A stretch of DNA of 64,000 bases from Reichenbachiella sp. (GCF_033344935.1 NZ_JAWPMM010000001.1:3272001-3336000), one strand, 5' to 3'; counted from the first letter of the stretch, positions 51,054 through 61,754 are shown. The notes: a model not told the origin generated them from the sequence alone. Made by a program: numbers and translations.

Positions 51054-51083
51054 TTTGTCTTCTATTAGTTTAGGATATATTTA
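51054..51083 (+). promoter_or_regulatory. Candidate promoter of the OmpA/TPR lipoprotein gene
   Basis: TTTG at 51054-51057 and TATATTTA at 51076-51083 (seven of eight to TAnnTTTG) are separated by 18 bases. This places transcription near 51090 and the coding start at ATG 51160, leaving a leader of about 70 bases. Confidence 0.55.
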
Positions 51084-51159
51084 TTTTTTCCGTATTATTG
51101 CAATTATTCCGAAAATAAGTACAAAAAGTTATATCAATTTTAATAAAACAATTATTCAA

Positions 51160-52938
51160 ATGAGAAAATCGAATATTGTAATAGCCTTTTTCGTAGGCTT
51201 AACAATGTTATCAGGCTGTAGTGCTCTGAACAACATGGTAAAGCTTGCTGCCACCCAGCAAGTAGATGTAGTACCTAGTCCACTTGAATTGCATGGCGAC
51301 TCAGTAAAGTTTGACATGTCCGTGGTACTACCAGCAAAAATGCTCCCACAAAATTATGTATATAATCTAACCACTTACTACAAGTCTGGAGAGAGCGAAG
51401 TTGAAGTAGGTAAAATGGTATTTGATGCAGCGGATTTCCCTGACAGCAAAACAACTACTTCAAGACAAAGCGATACTTATAGCTTTCTTTACGACCCAGC
51501 TGCTAGCCAAGGATCTTTAGAAGTACAAGGAGTTGCTGTGGATAAAAACGCTAAAACTAAAGAAGCTGCAAGAGTTGAAGTGGCTAAAGGAATCATTACT
51601 ACTTCTCAATTAGTAGAAGATGAATTCTATAGCGCTTATGCTTTCCATGGTTACAACGATCAAGAAGAATTAGTACCAACAAAAGTTGACTTCTTTTTCG
51701 ATCAAGGTAGCTCTTTGTTAAAGAGCTCTGAGACTAGAAGCGAAAAAGGAAAAGAATTTGCTGCATTTATTGCAGACAAAAACGTAACCAAAACTGTGAC
51801 AATCACAGGTACTCACTCTCCTGAAGGTACTGAGACTATCAACTCTGGATTGTCTGAAGCAAGAGCTAAGTCAATCGAAAGCTACTACAGAAAGCAAATG
51901 AGAAGATATGACTACAAGGACATGGCTGACTCTATCAATTTCATCCTTAAGCCTGTTGTTGAAGATTGGACTGCTTTCAAAGATGCTTTGAGCGCTTACG
52001 AAGGTGTTTCTGATGCCCAGAAATCTGAAATCTTGAAAGTTGTAAACGGTACTGGAGTATTCGAAGACAAAGAAAAAGCTTTGCAGAAGTTAGATTCTTA
52101 CAAAGCAATCTTCAAAGACATCTACCCAGGTTTGAGAGCTGCTAAAACTGAAGTTCTTACGGTTAAAGAAAAGAAAACAAACGCTGAAATTGCTGTATTA
52201 GCTAAGCAAATCGCTGAAGGTACTGCTAGCGCAGATACACTTTCAAGTGCAGAATTAATGTTCGCTGCTACTTTGACTCCTTCTTTGACTGAAAGAGAAG
52301 CAATTTTCAAGGCATCTACTAAGAAAGATGGTAGCTGGCAATCACATAACAACTTAGGAGCTGTTTACCTAGAAATGGCAATTGCTGCTGAGGGTGACGA
52401 AAGAACTTCTAAAGTTGAAATGGCAATCACTCAATTGGAAATTGCTGCTAACAAAAACAATGCTGCTGAAGTACTAGCTAACATGGCGACTGCTTACGCG
52501 CTACAAGGAGATAAAGCTCAGGCTTACGATGCAGTAGTTGCTGGATTGGAAAAAGGTCCTTCTGCTGATCATGCTGCAGGCATGAACGCTGTTAAAGGTT
52601 CTTTGGAAATCAAGAGAGGCGAGTACGATGCTGCTTTCGAATCATTGAAAACAGCTAACGAATCTACTAGCGTAGCATTCAACAGAGGTTTAGCTCTTTT
52701 ATTAAACAAAGACTTTGAAAATGCTGTGACAGGTTTCGGTAACGCTTCTGAGCAAGATGCTGAATTCGCAAAAGCTTACTATGCTTCTGCAATTGCTTCT
52801 GCAAGATTGAGAAACGATGCTGACATGCTTGCAAGCTTGAAAACAGCAATCGAAAAAGATCCTGAATTGAAAGAAAAGGCGTTGAACGACCTTGAATTCA
52901 CAAACTATGCTTCTCAAGTAGCCGAAGCATTGCAATAA
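51160..52938 (+). CDS. Abundant outer-membrane lipoprotein with OmpA-like and TPR regions
   Basis: A 592-residue lipoprotein with lipobox LSGC (lipidated Cys about 20). The start is ATG 51160, since an upstream in-frame start at 51055 would precede the promoter and bury the signal peptide. A beta-rich N-terminal half leads to an OmpA-like peptidoglycan-binding segment (VDFFFDQGSSLL near 185, then T.THSPEGTE...LSEARAKSIESYYR near 222-258). The C-terminal half has TPR repeats (about 400-590). Codon use is strongly biased, and a strong terminator follows, suggesting high expression. It probably links the outer membrane to the wall. Confidence 0.85.
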   Translation: MRKSNIVIAFFVGLTMLSGCSALNNMVKLAATQQVDVVPSPLELHGDSVKFDMSVVLPAKMLPQNYVYNLTTYYKSGESEVEVGKMVFDAADFPDSKTTTSRQSDTYSFLYDPAASQGSLEVQGVAVDKNAKTKEAARVEVAKGIITTSQLVEDEFYSAYAFHGYNDQEELVPTKVDFFFDQGSSLLKSSETRSEKGKEFAAFIADKNVTKTVTITGTHSPEGTETINSGLSEARAKSIESYYRKQMRRYDYKDMADSINFILKPVVEDWTAFKDALSAYEGVSDAQKSEILKVVNGTGVFEDKEKALQKLDSYKAIFKDIYPGLRAAKTEVLTVKEKKTNAEIAVLAKQIAEGTASADTLSSAELMFAATLTPSLTEREAIFKASTKKDGSWQSHNNLGAVYLEMAIAAEGDERTSKVEMAITQLEIAANKNNAAEVLANMATAYALQGDKAQAYDAVVAGLEKGPSADHAAGMNAVKGSLEIKRGEYDAAFESLKTANESTSVAFNRGLALLLNKDFENAVTGFGNASEQDAEFAKAYYASAIASARLRNDADMLASLKTAIEKDPELKEKALNDLEFTNYASQVAEALQ

Positions 52939-52959
52939 GATTTCGAATCATTTGAATGG

Positions 52960-52997
52960 AAAGTCTCACTTCTTAATTGAAGTGAGACTTTTTTTTG
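52960..52997 (+). terminator. Terminator after the OmpA/TPR lipoprotein
   Basis: A perfect 13-bp stem (52960-52972 with 52979-52991), a 6-base loop and a T-run. It is among the strongest terminators in the window. Confidence 0.93.
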
Positions 52998-53139
52998 TTT
53001 TAACCCCACCCTATTTATCGCTGTTTGATTGCGTTATTGAGCCCGTTGTAATAATTTAGCGGTCTTGAAATTCTTCATAGATTTTCAGGTTAGATCAAGA
53101 ACGACGCACCCAAGCTATAAAACGTTAAATTAATTTCCG

Positions 53140-54123
53140 ATGAAAGAATTACAATTCAGAGAAGCCCTTAGAGAGGCCATGAGTGAAGAAATGCGAAGAG
53201 ACGAATCCGTATATCTCATGGGAGAAGAAGTTGCAGAGTACAACGGTGCGTATAAAGTAAGTCAAGGCATGCTTGACGAGTTTGGAGCTAAGAGAGTGAT
53301 TGACACTCCTATTGCAGAACTTGGATTTGCCGGTATAGGTGTAGGATCTGCAATGAATGGACTTCGCCCTATCGTTGAGTTTATGACATTCAACTTCTCT
53401 TTGGTTGCTATCGACCAGGTAATCAATGGCGCTGCCAAGATGATGTCTATGTCAGGTGGTCAATTCAATGTTCCAATCGTATTTAGAGGGCCTACTGGAA
53501 ATGCTGGCATGCTTAGTTCTCAGCACTCTCAGAACTTTGAAAACTGGTATGCGAACTGTCCTGGATTGAAAGTAGTTATACCTTCCAACCCAGCAGACGC
53601 TAAGGGACTATTGAAGTCTTCGATCAGAGACAACGATCCTGTGATCTTCATGGAGTCGGAATTGATGTATGGGGACAAAGGTCAAGTACCTGAAGGTGAA
53701 TACTTAACTCCAATAGGTGTAGCTGAAGTTGTAAAACAAGGTACAGATGTCACTATTGTTTCATTTGGTAAATTCATGAAGGTTGCTCATGCATCAGCAG
53801 AGGCACTTACTCAGGAAGGAATCAGTGCTGAAGTTATTGACTTGAAAACTGTGAGACCTATTGACTATGACACCATTATTGAATCTGTGAAGAAAACGAA
53901 CAGATTAGTTATTGTTGAAGAGGCTTGGCCATTGGCATCACTCTCTTCTGAAATTAGTCACATTGTGCAAAAGAGAGCATTTGATCATTTAGACGCTCCT
54001 ATTCACAGGATCACGAACAGAGATGTTCCACTACCTTACGCTCCGACTTTAATAGAAGAGATTCTTCCTAATGTAGAAAGAACCGTGAAGGCAGTGAAAG
54101 AAATCATGTACGTGCAGCAATAA
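53140..54123 (+). CDS. pdhB: Pyruvate dehydrogenase E1 component, beta subunit
   Basis: A 327-residue TPP-dependent E1 beta subunit. It starts KELQFREALREAMSEEM and contains GEEVAEYNGAYKVS near 28-41 with the TPP-interacting Glu. DTPIAELGFAGIGVGSAM and the MTFNFSLVAIDQV.N segment follow, then the RGP(T)GNAGMLSSQHSQ loop near 124 and the C-terminal ATVIDLKTVRPID-like region. It pairs with an E1 alpha encoded elsewhere. The gene stands alone and abuts mutB tail to tail with no spacer. Confidence 0.93.
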   Translation: MKELQFREALREAMSEEMRRDESVYLMGEEVAEYNGAYKVSQGMLDEFGAKRVIDTPIAELGFAGIGVGSAMNGLRPIVEFMTFNFSLVAIDQVINGAAKMMSMSGGQFNVPIVFRGPTGNAGMLSSQHSQNFENWYANCPGLKVVIPSNPADAKGLLKSSIRDNDPVIFMESELMYGDKGQVPEGEYLTPIGVAEVVKQGTDVTIVSFGKFMKVAHASAEALTQEGISAEVIDLKTVRPIDYDTIIESVKKTNRLVIVEEAWPLASLSSEISHIVQKRAFDHLDAPIHRITNRDVPLPYAPTLIEEILPNVERTVKAVKEIMYVQQ

Positions 54124-54135
54124 TTATTGCTGCAC
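54112..54135. terminator. Perfect 24-bp palindrome spanning two convergent stop codons
   Basis: Each half is 12 bases (54112-54123 and 54124-54135). The plus-strand half ends pdhB with Val-Gln-Gln-stop and the minus-strand half ends mutB with the same Val-Gln-Gln-stop, so the two genes abut without a spacer. The fold would place both stop codons at the hairpin top, and a bidirectional terminator is the simplest reading, though there is no T-run. Confidence 0.7.
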
Positions 54136-56265
54136 TTCTTTGATTAACTTTTCAAGGATATCGGTAGCTGCGTCGGATATTTTCGTACCAGGTCCAAATA
54201 CACCGGATACTCCTGCTTTATACAAGAAATCGTAATCTTTAGGAGGTATCACACCTCCTGCGATTACCATAATATCTTCTCTTCCGAGTCGTTTTAATTC
54301 AGCTATTAGTGCCGGTACAAGTGTTTTGTGCCCTGCAGCCAAGCTAGAAGCGCCAATGATGTGTACATCATTTTCTGTGGCTTGCTTAGCTACTTCTTCC
54401 GGCGTTTGAAAAAGTGGCCCAATGTCCACATCAAAGCCTAAATCAGCAAAACTGGTGGCGATCACTTTGGCCCCGCGATCGTGACCATCCTGCCCCATTT
54501 TTGCAACCATTATCCTAGGTCGTCGACCGTCTAATTCTTCGAACCGATCCACCAACTCTAAAACCTTTTTTATTTCTTGATTGTCTTTCACTTCTTTTGC
54601 AAATACTCCAGAAACTGCAGAAGTCTTCGGCACATGTCTTCCAAAGGCTTTTTCCATAGCATAGGAAATCTCTCCTAAACTAGCTCTCACTCTAGCAGCC
54701 TTTACCGAAAGATCTAATAAATTTCCCTCTCCGGTTTCAGCGCTTTTTGTGAGGTCGGCCAATGCTTGATCTACAGCTGACTGGTCTCGTTCCTTTTTAA
54801 GTTTATTTAATCGTTGAATCTGAGATAATCTTACTGCTTCATTGTCCACTTCCAACAATTCAATATCTGTTTCTTCGTCTGTAAGATATTTATTTACACC
54901 AACAATGATTTCCTGATTGGTATCAATTCTTGCTTGCTTCCTTGCGGCCGCTTCTTCAATTTTCAACTTAGGCATTCCAGTTTCAATTGCCTTGGCCATC
55001 CCTCCCATCTCTTCAATTTCATTGATGGTATCCCAAGCTTTTCTCGCCAATTGATCGGTCAAATATTCCACGTAATAAGATCCTGCCCAAGGATCAACCA
55101 CCTTAGTGATATCAGTTTCTTCCTGAAGATAGATTTGTGTGTTTCTAGCAATCCTTGCTGAAAAATCGGTTGGGAGTGCTATAGCTTCATCTAAGGCATT
55201 CGTGTGCAGTGATTGAGTATGACCAAAGGCTGCAGCCATTGCTTCTATACACGTTCGAGCTATGTTGTTGTAGGGATCCTGTGCAGTCAAACTCCAACCG
55301 GAGGTTTGGCTATGCGTGCGCAAAGCCATAGATTTTGGATTCTTAGGGTTGAAAGTCTTTACAATTTTAGCCCACAAAATTCGAGCTGCACGCATCTTGG
55401 CAATTTCCATAAAATGGTTCATCCCAATAGCCCAGAAGAAAGACAACCTTGGCGCTAATACATCGACATCGATGCCAGCATTAACTCCAGTTCTCAAATA
55501 CTCCAAACCGTCAGCCAAGGTAAACGCCAACTCCAAATCCGCAGTAGCACCTGCTTCTTGCATATGATAACCACTAATACTAATCGAGTTAAACTTGGGC
55601 ATATGTTCTGATGTATACTTGAAAATATCAGAAATGATGCGCATAGATGGTTTTGGAGGGTATACAAATGTATTCCTCACCATAAACTCCTTGAGGATAT
55701 CATTTTGGATGGTACCACTCAACTGGGACTTGTCTACACCCTGCTCTTCGGCTGCCACGATATAAAAGGCCATGATAGGCAAAACAGCCCCATTCATGGT
55801 CATAGACACAGACATTTGATCCAAAGGGATTTGATCAAACAAAATTTCCATATCAAAAATGGAATCGACAGCTACGCCAGCCTTTCCTACATCTCCTGTT
55901 ACACGCTCATGATCGGAATCATAACCTCGATGAGTAGCCAAATCAAAGGCAATTGAAAGCCCCTTTTGTCCCGATGCCAAGTTTCTTCGATAAAAAGCAT
56001 TGGATTCCTCAGCAGTTGAGAAACCAGCATATTGCCTGATTGTCCAAGGTCTCGAGGCGTACATAGCTGAATAGGGTCCCCTCAAGAAAGGAGGCAAACC
56101 AGCGGAAAAACCTATATGTTCATTATCCTTGATGTCTTCAGAGGTATACTTTTCTTTTACAGGAATATCTTCAGGAGTGATGAATTCTCCAGTTCCTTCT
56201 GATTTTGTTTCAGTATCCCAATCTAATTGGTCAAAACTAAGCTTTGAAAAATCTGGTTTTATCAT
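54124..56265 (-). CDS. mutB: Methylmalonyl-CoA mutase, large (B12-binding catalytic) subunit
   Basis: A 713-residue subunit that interconverts methylmalonyl-CoA and succinyl-CoA. The catalytic TIM barrel occupies roughly the first 550 residues ([17 protein letters not shown] near 73-89, [13 protein letters not shown] near 235). The cobalamin domain near the C-terminus carries [11 protein letters not shown] with the cobalt-binding His (DxHxxG), plus [10 protein letters not shown] and [12 protein letters not shown] loops. The start is ATG 56265, giving an ATGA overlap with mutA; a TTG two codons upstream is less likely. It uses cobamide made by the operon at 1.1-5.4 kb and MeaB at 5357. Confidence 0.96.
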   Translation of the reverse strand: MIKPDFSKLSFDQLDWDTETKSEGTGEFITPEDIPVKEKYTSEDIKDNEHIGFSAGLPPFLRGPYSAMYASRPWTIRQYAGFSTAEESNAFYRRNLASGQKGLSIAFDLATHRGYDSDHERVTGDVGKAGVAVDSIFDMEILFDQIPLDQMSVSMTMNGAVLPIMAFYIVAAEEQGVDKSQLSGTIQNDILKEFMVRNTFVYPPKPSMRIISDIFKYTSEHMPKFNSISISGYHMQEAGATADLELAFTLADGLEYLRTGVNAGIDVDVLAPRLSFFWAIGMNHFMEIAKMRAARILWAKIVKTFNPKNPKSMALRTHSQTSGWSLTAQDPYNNIARTCIEAMAAAFGHTQSLHTNALDEAIALPTDFSARIARNTQIYLQEETDITKVVDPWAGSYYVEYLTDQLARKAWDTINEIEEMGGMAKAIETGMPKLKIEEAAARKQARIDTNQEIIVGVNKYLTDEETDIELLEVDNEAVRLSQIQRLNKLKKERDQSAVDQALADLTKSAETGEGNLLDLSVKAARVRASLGEISYAMEKAFGRHVPKTSAVSGVFAKEVKDNQEIKKVLELVDRFEELDGRRPRIMVAKMGQDGHDRGAKVIATSFADLGFDVDIGPLFQTPEEVAKQATENDVHIIGASSLAAGHKTLVPALIAELKRLGREDIMVIAGGVIPPKDYDFLYKAGVSGVFGPGTKISDAATDILEKLIKEVQQ

Positions 56266-57962
56266 GACCAAGAAGAATTTTGAGTGACACCTAATTTATT
56301 CAATAAATCTTGTACAGTTTGAAGCCTATTGGACTTAACATTAACCCAACCAGAAATTCGAGATGAAGAGTCATCATTGCATTGTCCAGCTGCCAAAACA
56401 ATCTTTGCATGATCAATACCTGCGATCTCCTGAATGCTCTCCTTATTATAATTCTCATCTGCACCACAGCAGACCATGACGCTAAATTCTTTTGGGATTT
56501 CGTGACTCTCTATTTTTGATATCCTAAACCCTGCCCAATTAAAAAAATTCGTAACGAATGTATAGCGTGCATTTATCATCTTGGCATTGACTCCTGCCGC
56601 TGCTAAATATACTGAAGGACGATTCTCCTCACCGTTTGTCTCTACAAACTTCTCTACTTCTTTTCTTACTCTCTCAAAATCAGCAGATAATGACTTATGA
56701 GTATCTGACAATTGATCACTTTTGATTTTTTCATCAGGGTTACCAAAGTCATTCACCCCGACAACCTTTCGACGACCAGAAGCAATTCTTTCTTTTTGAA
56801 AATTCAGGTCTTTGGTGATTTCCGATTGAAACACTTTCTCTTTCACAGCGACTAAATAGCCACCCTTGCTCTCCATTTCTTGAAACATGCCCCAAGCCTC
56901 TTGAGCCAACTTCTTCGACAAGTCTTCCATATAGTAGGATCCAGTAGCTGGATCCATGGTTTTTGATAGGTAAGACTCATCTTTTAGCAAATTGGAAATA
57001 TTGCGAGCAATTCTATCCGCCGAAGACAAACTATGATGAGGATCAATGGTTAAATAATCTGCGCCTCCCAAAATGGCAGACATGGATTCTGAAGTACATC
57101 TTAAAAAGTTCGTATTAGCATCTAAAGCAGATTTTGTAAAAGGAGAAGTCGAAGCATGAATCAGAATATTTGCTTCAGTGACTCCATATTGCTTTAACAC
57201 TTGCGCCAGCAACCACCTCATGACTCTAATCTTACTCAATTCTAATAAGTAGCTTGAACCGATGTCAGTACTTACAAAAAGACTATTAATTATTTTATCT
57301 AGCGAATGTCCTTTATCTATCAAATGATTGATAATGAAAATGGACTGAGAAATCATATAGGACAACTCGGAAGTTACTCCTCCTCCACTCCTCTGCACAA
57401 GTCCACAGTCAATGTTGATGACACGATGTCCACTGACACTAGCAGAGAGTAAATCCTCCATAAGAGAGGTATGATCTTGTTCAATTGTTGATTCAATACT
57501 TCTTGAAAGATGAAAAACTAACACTTCGCCAGCGCCATCCTTAGGGTGTCTATTCTTCCACCAGTTTAGAAATTTTTGATAATCATCGAAACTTGAAGCC
57601 CTTAAAGCCAACGTGCAATATTCTGGCGACACTTTATTGAGGAACTTCTCCAAATGATTCAATTGAGAATTCTCCAAAATCAGGCCGTCGGCGCCATTCA
57701 TTAAAGCGTTAAGCGCCTCATCATTCGTTGTATTGAATCCGGTCGGCTGAAGGTATTTCCAATCTAAAGTCTTCTTTAAAGGTATACGAAGTGTATCCTT
57801 CAGGTCCTCCTCATTGTAATAGGCTGAAAGAGATAATTCTCTTTCGCATTTCCATTCAGATATGCGTTGTGCGGTATCAGTACCTAGATCTTGAATGAGC
57901 TTGTTGGTCCACTCCTTTTTGGAAGCTTTATCAAACTCGTCAAAATTGTATTCTTTTATCAT
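56262..57962 (-). CDS. mutA: Methylmalonyl-CoA mutase, small subunit
   Basis: A 566-residue paralogue of the large subunit that lacks a functional cobalamin site. The barrel is recognisable ([21 protein letters not shown] near 340 parallels [21 protein letters not shown] of mutB, both given here within limits), but the C-terminal domain has no DxHxxG. It forms the heterodimer with MutB. The genes overlap by ATGA, with mutA first. The 297-base spacer to dnaA probably carries its promoter. Confidence 0.93.
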   Translation of the reverse strand: MIKEYNFDEFDKASKKEWTNKLIQDLGTDTAQRISEWKCERELSLSAYYNEEDLKDTLRIPLKKTLDWKYLQPTGFNTTNDEALNALMNGADGLILENSQLNHLEKFLNKVSPEYCTLALRASSFDDYQKFLNWWKNRHPKDGAGEVLVFHLSRSIESTIEQDHTSLMEDLLSASVSGHRVINIDCGLVQRSGGGVTSELSYMISQSIFIINHLIDKGHSLDKIINSLFVSTDIGSSYLLELSKIRVMRWLLAQVLKQYGVTEANILIHASTSPFTKSALDANTNFLRCTSESMSAILGGADYLTIDPHHSLSSADRIARNISNLLKDESYLSKTMDPATGSYYMEDLSKKLAQEAWGMFQEMESKGGYLVAVKEKVFQSEITKDLNFQKERIASGRRKVVGVNDFGNPDEKIKSDQLSDTHKSLSADFERVRKEVEKFVETNGEENRPSVYLAAAGVNAKMINARYTFVTNFFNWAGFRISKIESHEIPKEFSVMVCCGADENYNKESIQEIAGIDHAKIVLAAGQCNDDSSSRISGWVNVKSNRLQTVQDLLNKLGVTQNSSWS

Positions 57963-58259
57963 AATTTTTGGGTAGTAATCGCAATTTAAAGCGTTAGCAA
58001 CGAAGAAGGAAAAATTGAGAATTAATTATTAAAAATCCCGCAACCAAGCCATTCAGAGGCAGAAAACAGCAAATCTTTAAAATTGCACTTTTCAAAGAAC
58101 ATTCAAAAAAAAGAAGCGGCTATTGATAATAGAACAATTTTCCAAAAAGTCAATACACTTTTCATTTTTTTGTTAATTATTTTTTGTTCAAATTTGATGT
58201 CCGCTTTAGAGAGAGATGTTGAAAATAATCAGTTTTTAACCACCAACAATTTTAAACGA
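57963..58259. other. Divergent spacer between mutA and dnaA
   Basis: An AT-rich 297-base region separating divergent mutA and dnaA. I looked for DnaA boxes of the TTATNCACA type and found none, so an origin here is not supported. A frame open from 58083 runs into dnaA, but it has no family similarity and is treated as leader. T- and A-rich runs probably contain both promoters; I could not place an exact TAnnTTTG with proper spacing. Confidence 0.5.
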
Positions 58260-59675
58260 ATGCATGTAAAAATATGGGATAAGTGCTTAGAGTTTATTGG
58301 GTCGAAAATACCCGAACAAAGCTTTAAAACATGGTTTGAGCCGATTATTCCCATAAAATTCACTCACCCCGTACTTACTATCCAAGTGCCTTCACAATTC
58401 TTTTATGAATGGCTTGAAGACAATTACGTACAAGTACTTAAAGCAGCAATTCAAGCTGAAATCGGTGAAGAAGGGAAATTAGAATATTCTGTAATTGTAG
58501 ATAAGGGGAACTCCTCAAATCAGCCATACACGGTCAATTTGGCCCAAAAAAACGGAATTTCGAAATTTGGACAAATCAAGGGGGATCAAAATCAACGTTT
58601 CGCGAGCCCTTTCGCCCTTCAAGCGGTAGATGGATGCTATCAGAAATCCAATCTGAATCCAGAAAATACATTTGATACCTATATCGAAGGGGATTGTAAC
58701 CGTTTGGCAAGATCAGCTGGTTTTGCTGTTGCAACTAAGCCTGGCGTCACTTCTTTCAATCCATTAATGATTTATGGAGGTGTAGGGCTTGGAAAAACCC
58801 ATTTGGTGCAGGCCATTGGAAACAGAATAAAAGAGGAGTCTCCGGAAAATTTTGTTCTGTATGTAGCCTCTGAAAAATTTGCCAATCAATTTATTGAGGC
58901 ACTAAAAAATAACAACCTTCAGGATTTTACCAATTACTATCTCAACGTTGATACGTTGATTATTGATGATGTACAATTCTTCAAGGACAAAGTAAAGACG
59001 CAGGAGATTTTCTTCCACATCTTTAATCACTTGCACCAAAACGGTAAGCAAATCGTGATGTCGAGTGACAGACCTCCTACCGAGCTGCAAGGATTGCAAG
59101 AAAGATTAGTCTCAAGATTCAAATGGGGACTGACAGCTGATTTGCAAAACCCTGATTTTGAAACTCGACTAGCCATTATTCAGAAAAAGCTTCAAGATGA
59201 TGGTTTGATCATCGATGATAAAGTATTGGAATATTTGGCGTATAGTGTAGATACAAACATCAGAGAGCTAGAAGGAGTACTCATTTCATTAGTGGCGCAT
59301 TCTTCATTGAATAAAACTGATATTGATCTAGAACTAGCAAAGCAGACTTTGAAGTCAATCGTTAAAAACATAGAGTCAGAAGTTGGGATCGACTATATCC
59401 AGAAAACAGTTTCTGAATACTTCAATGTTTCGTCTGATGATCTTAAAGCTAAGACTCGTAAAAAGGAAATTGTAATTGCGAGACAATTGGCCATGTACTT
59501 CTCAAAAGACTACACGAATCACTCATTGAAGAGTATCGGAAGTCACTTTGGGGGACGAGATCACAGTACAGTAATTCATGCGCTACAGTCCGTCAATGAC
59601 ATGCTCGATACCGATGCCAGGTTTAGGTCATCCTTCTCTGAGCTAAAAAAGAAATTTAAAATGAAAGCCATATAG
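58260..59675 (+). CDS. dnaA: Chromosomal replication initiator protein DnaA
   Basis: A 471-residue AAA+ initiator. Start at ATG 58260, which gives the usual N-terminus (KIWDKCLEFIGSKIPEQSFKTWFEPI in parts); an in-frame TTG at 58083 would add 59 atypical residues. Domain I is at about 1-85, a linker at 85-135, the AAA+ core has YGGVGLGKTH near 172-181 and LIIDDVQFFKDK near 235, and domain IV carries the DNA-binding GGRDHSTVIHAL near 434. It unwinds oriC. A terminator overlaps its last codons. Confidence 0.97.
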   Translation: MHVKIWDKCLEFIGSKIPEQSFKTWFEPIIPIKFTHPVLTIQVPSQFFYEWLEDNYVQVLKAAIQAEIGEEGKLEYSVIVDKGNSSNQPYTVNLAQKNGISKFGQIKGDQNQRFASPFALQAVDGCYQKSNLNPENTFDTYIEGDCNRLARSAGFAVATKPGVTSFNPLMIYGGVGLGKTHLVQAIGNRIKEESPENFVLYVASEKFANQFIEALKNNNLQDFTNYYLNVDTLIIDDVQFFKDKVKTQEIFFHIFNHLHQNGKQIVMSSDRPPTELQGLQERLVSRFKWGLTADLQNPDFETRLAIIQKKLQDDGLIIDDKVLEYLAYSVDTNIRELEGVLISLVAHSSLNKTDIDLELAKQTLKSIVKNIESEVGIDYIQKTVSEYFNVSSDDLKAKTRKKEIVIARQLAMYFSKDYTNHSLKSIGSHFGGRDHSTVIHALQSVNDMLDTDARFRSSFSELKKKFKMKAI

Positions 59676-59690
59676 GCTTTCATTTTTTTA
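59659..59690 (+). terminator. Terminator overlapping the dnaA stop codon
   Basis: An 11-bp perfect stem (59659-59669 with 59675-59685), a 5-base loop containing most of the TAG stop, and a T-run. The last codons of dnaA form the left arm. Confidence 0.88.
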
Positions 59691-59709
59691 TTCTCCTCAC
59701 TCCAACTTC

Positions 59710-61164
59710 TTAGAATAGATACGGGAAGTACACCTTTCTCCCGGAAGTCGTAATTCCTGAGACAATCACTTTGCCTCTGATTTTGTTCAAGATATTTTCT
59801 AATTCCTGAGGAGACTCTATATGACTGTGATTGATTTCTGTGATAATAAATCCTTCTGGGATATCCAGTTTTCTAAAAAACCCGTTACCCACCTCAACCA
59901 CTCTAATACCTGATTTTACTCCCAATAAGTTTCTTTCCGCTTTCGATATGGTCTCGAAAGAAGCTTGCATGGACTGCGACTTATAAATACTTCTTTTCAG
60001 CACTTCTGTCGTCCCCTCTCGATTGGTGAACTCCAATGTTTTCTGAACATTCTTATTCCCTCTTTTTAAAGTCAACTGAATCAAATCGCCCGGATACTTA
60101 TAACCGATCATTTCCTCCAATTGGGCTTTATCATTGAGCGGTTCGCCATTGACTGCTACGACAATATCTCCTTTTTCCAAATCAGCCTTATCAGCTGCCC
60201 AACCCTTTTGCACATGAGTGATAATCACTCCGTTCAGATTGTTAATATTCAACTCCTTAGCTACTTCATTGTCAATATCTTCAAACTCTGCACCGAAGAA
60301 TGCCTTTTGCACTTCACCATATTGTACAATATCATTAAACACCTTTTTCACTATATCTACAGGCACAGCAAACCCGTAACCAGCATAAGAGCCAGTCATT
60401 GATAAGATCGCTGTATTGATACCTATCAGCTGTCCATTCCTATTGACCAAAGCGCCTCCACTATTCCCTGGGTTAATGGCCGCATCTGTCTGAATGAACG
60501 ACTCTATTGGAAACTTATCCTTGAGGATATGGATATTTCGTCCTTTAGCAGAAACAATTCCAGCTGTCACTGTTGAAGTTAAATTGAAAGGATTACCCAC
60601 GGCTAGTACCCATTCCCCAACTTTTACCTCACTAGAATTACCCACAGCGATTGCAGGAAAGTTTTCAACATCAATCTTTATTACCGCCAGGTCTGTCGAA
60701 GGATCTGTACCTACAATATGTCCCTTGTAACTTCTTTTCTTATGAACCACTTCGATCTCATCTGCGTCCTCAATCACATGATTATTGGTAACGATATATC
60801 CGTCCTCCGAGAAGATCACGCCCGAACCCGTACTAATGCGCTGTGAAGTCCTGGGCTCAAAAAACCAGTCCATCCAGTGGCCAGTCCGATAATTGATGAC
60901 GCTAAGATTCTTAATGAACACCACGCTGTTTGTGGATTGCTCTGAGGCATCTACAAAATCTTCGACCGGGAGTATATTGGAATTAGCCACAGAACTGTTC
61001 GAAACAAAATCAGACCTTTCCTGCGAGCTTTGTGAGCTTTCTATTCGGTTTTCTCCTTGATGCCTAAGTCCAGTGAATTCCGCGTACTCCAAAGTAAACC
61101 AGACACCAATTCCGGCAGATAAAAAAGCAACTAATCCTGTTTTTATATAATTAGACATGTTCAT
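59710..61164 (-). CDS. Periplasmic serine protease of the HtrA/Deg family
   Basis: A 484-residue protein with an N-terminal membrane anchor or signal (about 7-26). The trypsin-like domain has the catalytic triad His129 (NNHVIED), Asp158 (PSTDLAV) and Ser235 (NPGNSGGAL). One clear PDZ domain (about 285-385, VQKGWAADKADLEKGDIVVAVNG) and a second, partial PDZ-like domain (about 410-480) follow. It degrades or refolds misfolded envelope proteins. It may start at either of two ATGs (61164 or 61158). It converges on dnaA. Confidence 0.93.
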   Translation of the reverse strand: MNMSNYIKTGLVAFLSAGIGVWFTLEYAEFTGLRHQGENRIESSQSSQERSDFVSNSSVANSNILPVEDFVDASEQSTNSVVFIKNLSVINYRTGHWMDWFFEPRTSQRISTGSGVIFSEDGYIVTNNHVIEDADEIEVVHKKRSYKGHIVGTDPSTDLAVIKIDVENFPAIAVGNSSEVKVGEWVLAVGNPFNLTSTVTAGIVSAKGRNIHILKDKFPIESFIQTDAAINPGNSGGALVNRNGQLIGINTAILSMTGSYAGYGFAVPVDIVKKVFNDIVQYGEVQKAFFGAEFEDIDNEVAKELNINNLNGVIITHVQKGWAADKADLEKGDIVVAVNGEPLNDKAQLEEMIGYKYPGDLIQLTLKRGNKNVQKTLEFTNREGTTEVLKRSIYKSQSMQASFETISKAERNLLGVKSGIRVVEVGNGFFRKLDIPEGFIITEINHSHIESPQELENILNKIRGKVIVSGITTSGRKVYFPYLF

Positions 61165-61238
61165 TCAATCGTTTTTTCAATTGAAAAATACGAAGTAATG
61201 ACAAAGAAGTTAAAAGGAGGGTGTTAAAGATTGTTAAG

Positions 61239-61667
61239 CTATTTGCTCTTCAACCAGTCGAATGCTTCATCCACGCTCTGAAAGAATTTGTTGTGCGAAG
61301 CCTCCGGTATTTTGATAGTGTTCTGAATATCATCCACTGAGAATTTGGCGAACACATCCAAAGGAGAAACTGTTGCAGAATACTCAATACCCACTTTGAT
61401 CATCTCCTTGGTAAAATCTCCAGCGATGTATCTCTGTGAGTTCTCGTCTAGTACCTCGATCTCCCGGGCATCGTAAAGCACTTTTCTTGCGCCTTCAAAA
61501 GTGACCGCATCAATGATGCGCTGAGCTACTGCTTTGATTTCATCATAGGTGCAAAATCCCGTCCAACGACTAGTGAGGATTTTGTTGATCGGGCTCCAAA
61601 AGACCTGAACATAAGGTTTGTTTAGATAAACCTTTGAGTCTTTAGGTATTTCAATTGAAGCATTCAT
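61239..61667 (-). CDS. Small cytoplasmic protein, SpoIIAA/STAS-like (tentative)
   Basis: A 142-residue protein, start at ATG 61667 (MNASIEIP); an ATG 15 bases upstream is possible. It shows alternating strands and helices (W..TSRWTGFCTYDEIK, KVLYDAREIEVLDENSQRYI) and is similar in plan to small SpoIIAA-like domains of Bacteroidota, but I cannot name a family firmly. There is no signal peptide. Its neighbours, htrA and thiL, do not indicate a function. Confidence 0.65.
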   Translation of the reverse strand: MNASIEIPKDSKVYLNKPYVQVFWSPINKILTSRWTGFCTYDEIKAVAQRIIDAVTFEGARKVLYDAREIEVLDENSQRYIAGDFTKEMIKVGIEYSATVSPLDVFAKFSVDDIQNTIKIPEASHNKFFQSVDEAFDWLKSK

Positions 61668-61754
61668 TTTTCTTATGATCAAAAACTATAGCGTGTTAAC
61701 AAAGTTAAAATCATTTTGAAATAAAAATATAATATTCAATTGACATTTTTTAGG

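Noticed and set aside
51055-51159. Earlier start for the OmpA/TPR lipoprotein
   Set aside because: It would start at the -33 element of the likely promoter and put 35 residues before a typical lipoprotein signal peptide.
58083-58259. Extending dnaA upstream to a TTG at 58083
   Set aside because: The extra 59 residues include a hydrophobic segment unlike any DnaA N-terminus, and ATG 58260 gives the standard domain I.
57963-58259. Chromosomal origin next to dnaA
   Set aside because: No DnaA boxes of the TTATNCACA type and no AT-rich repeat array were found; Bacteroidota dnaA is often not at the origin.
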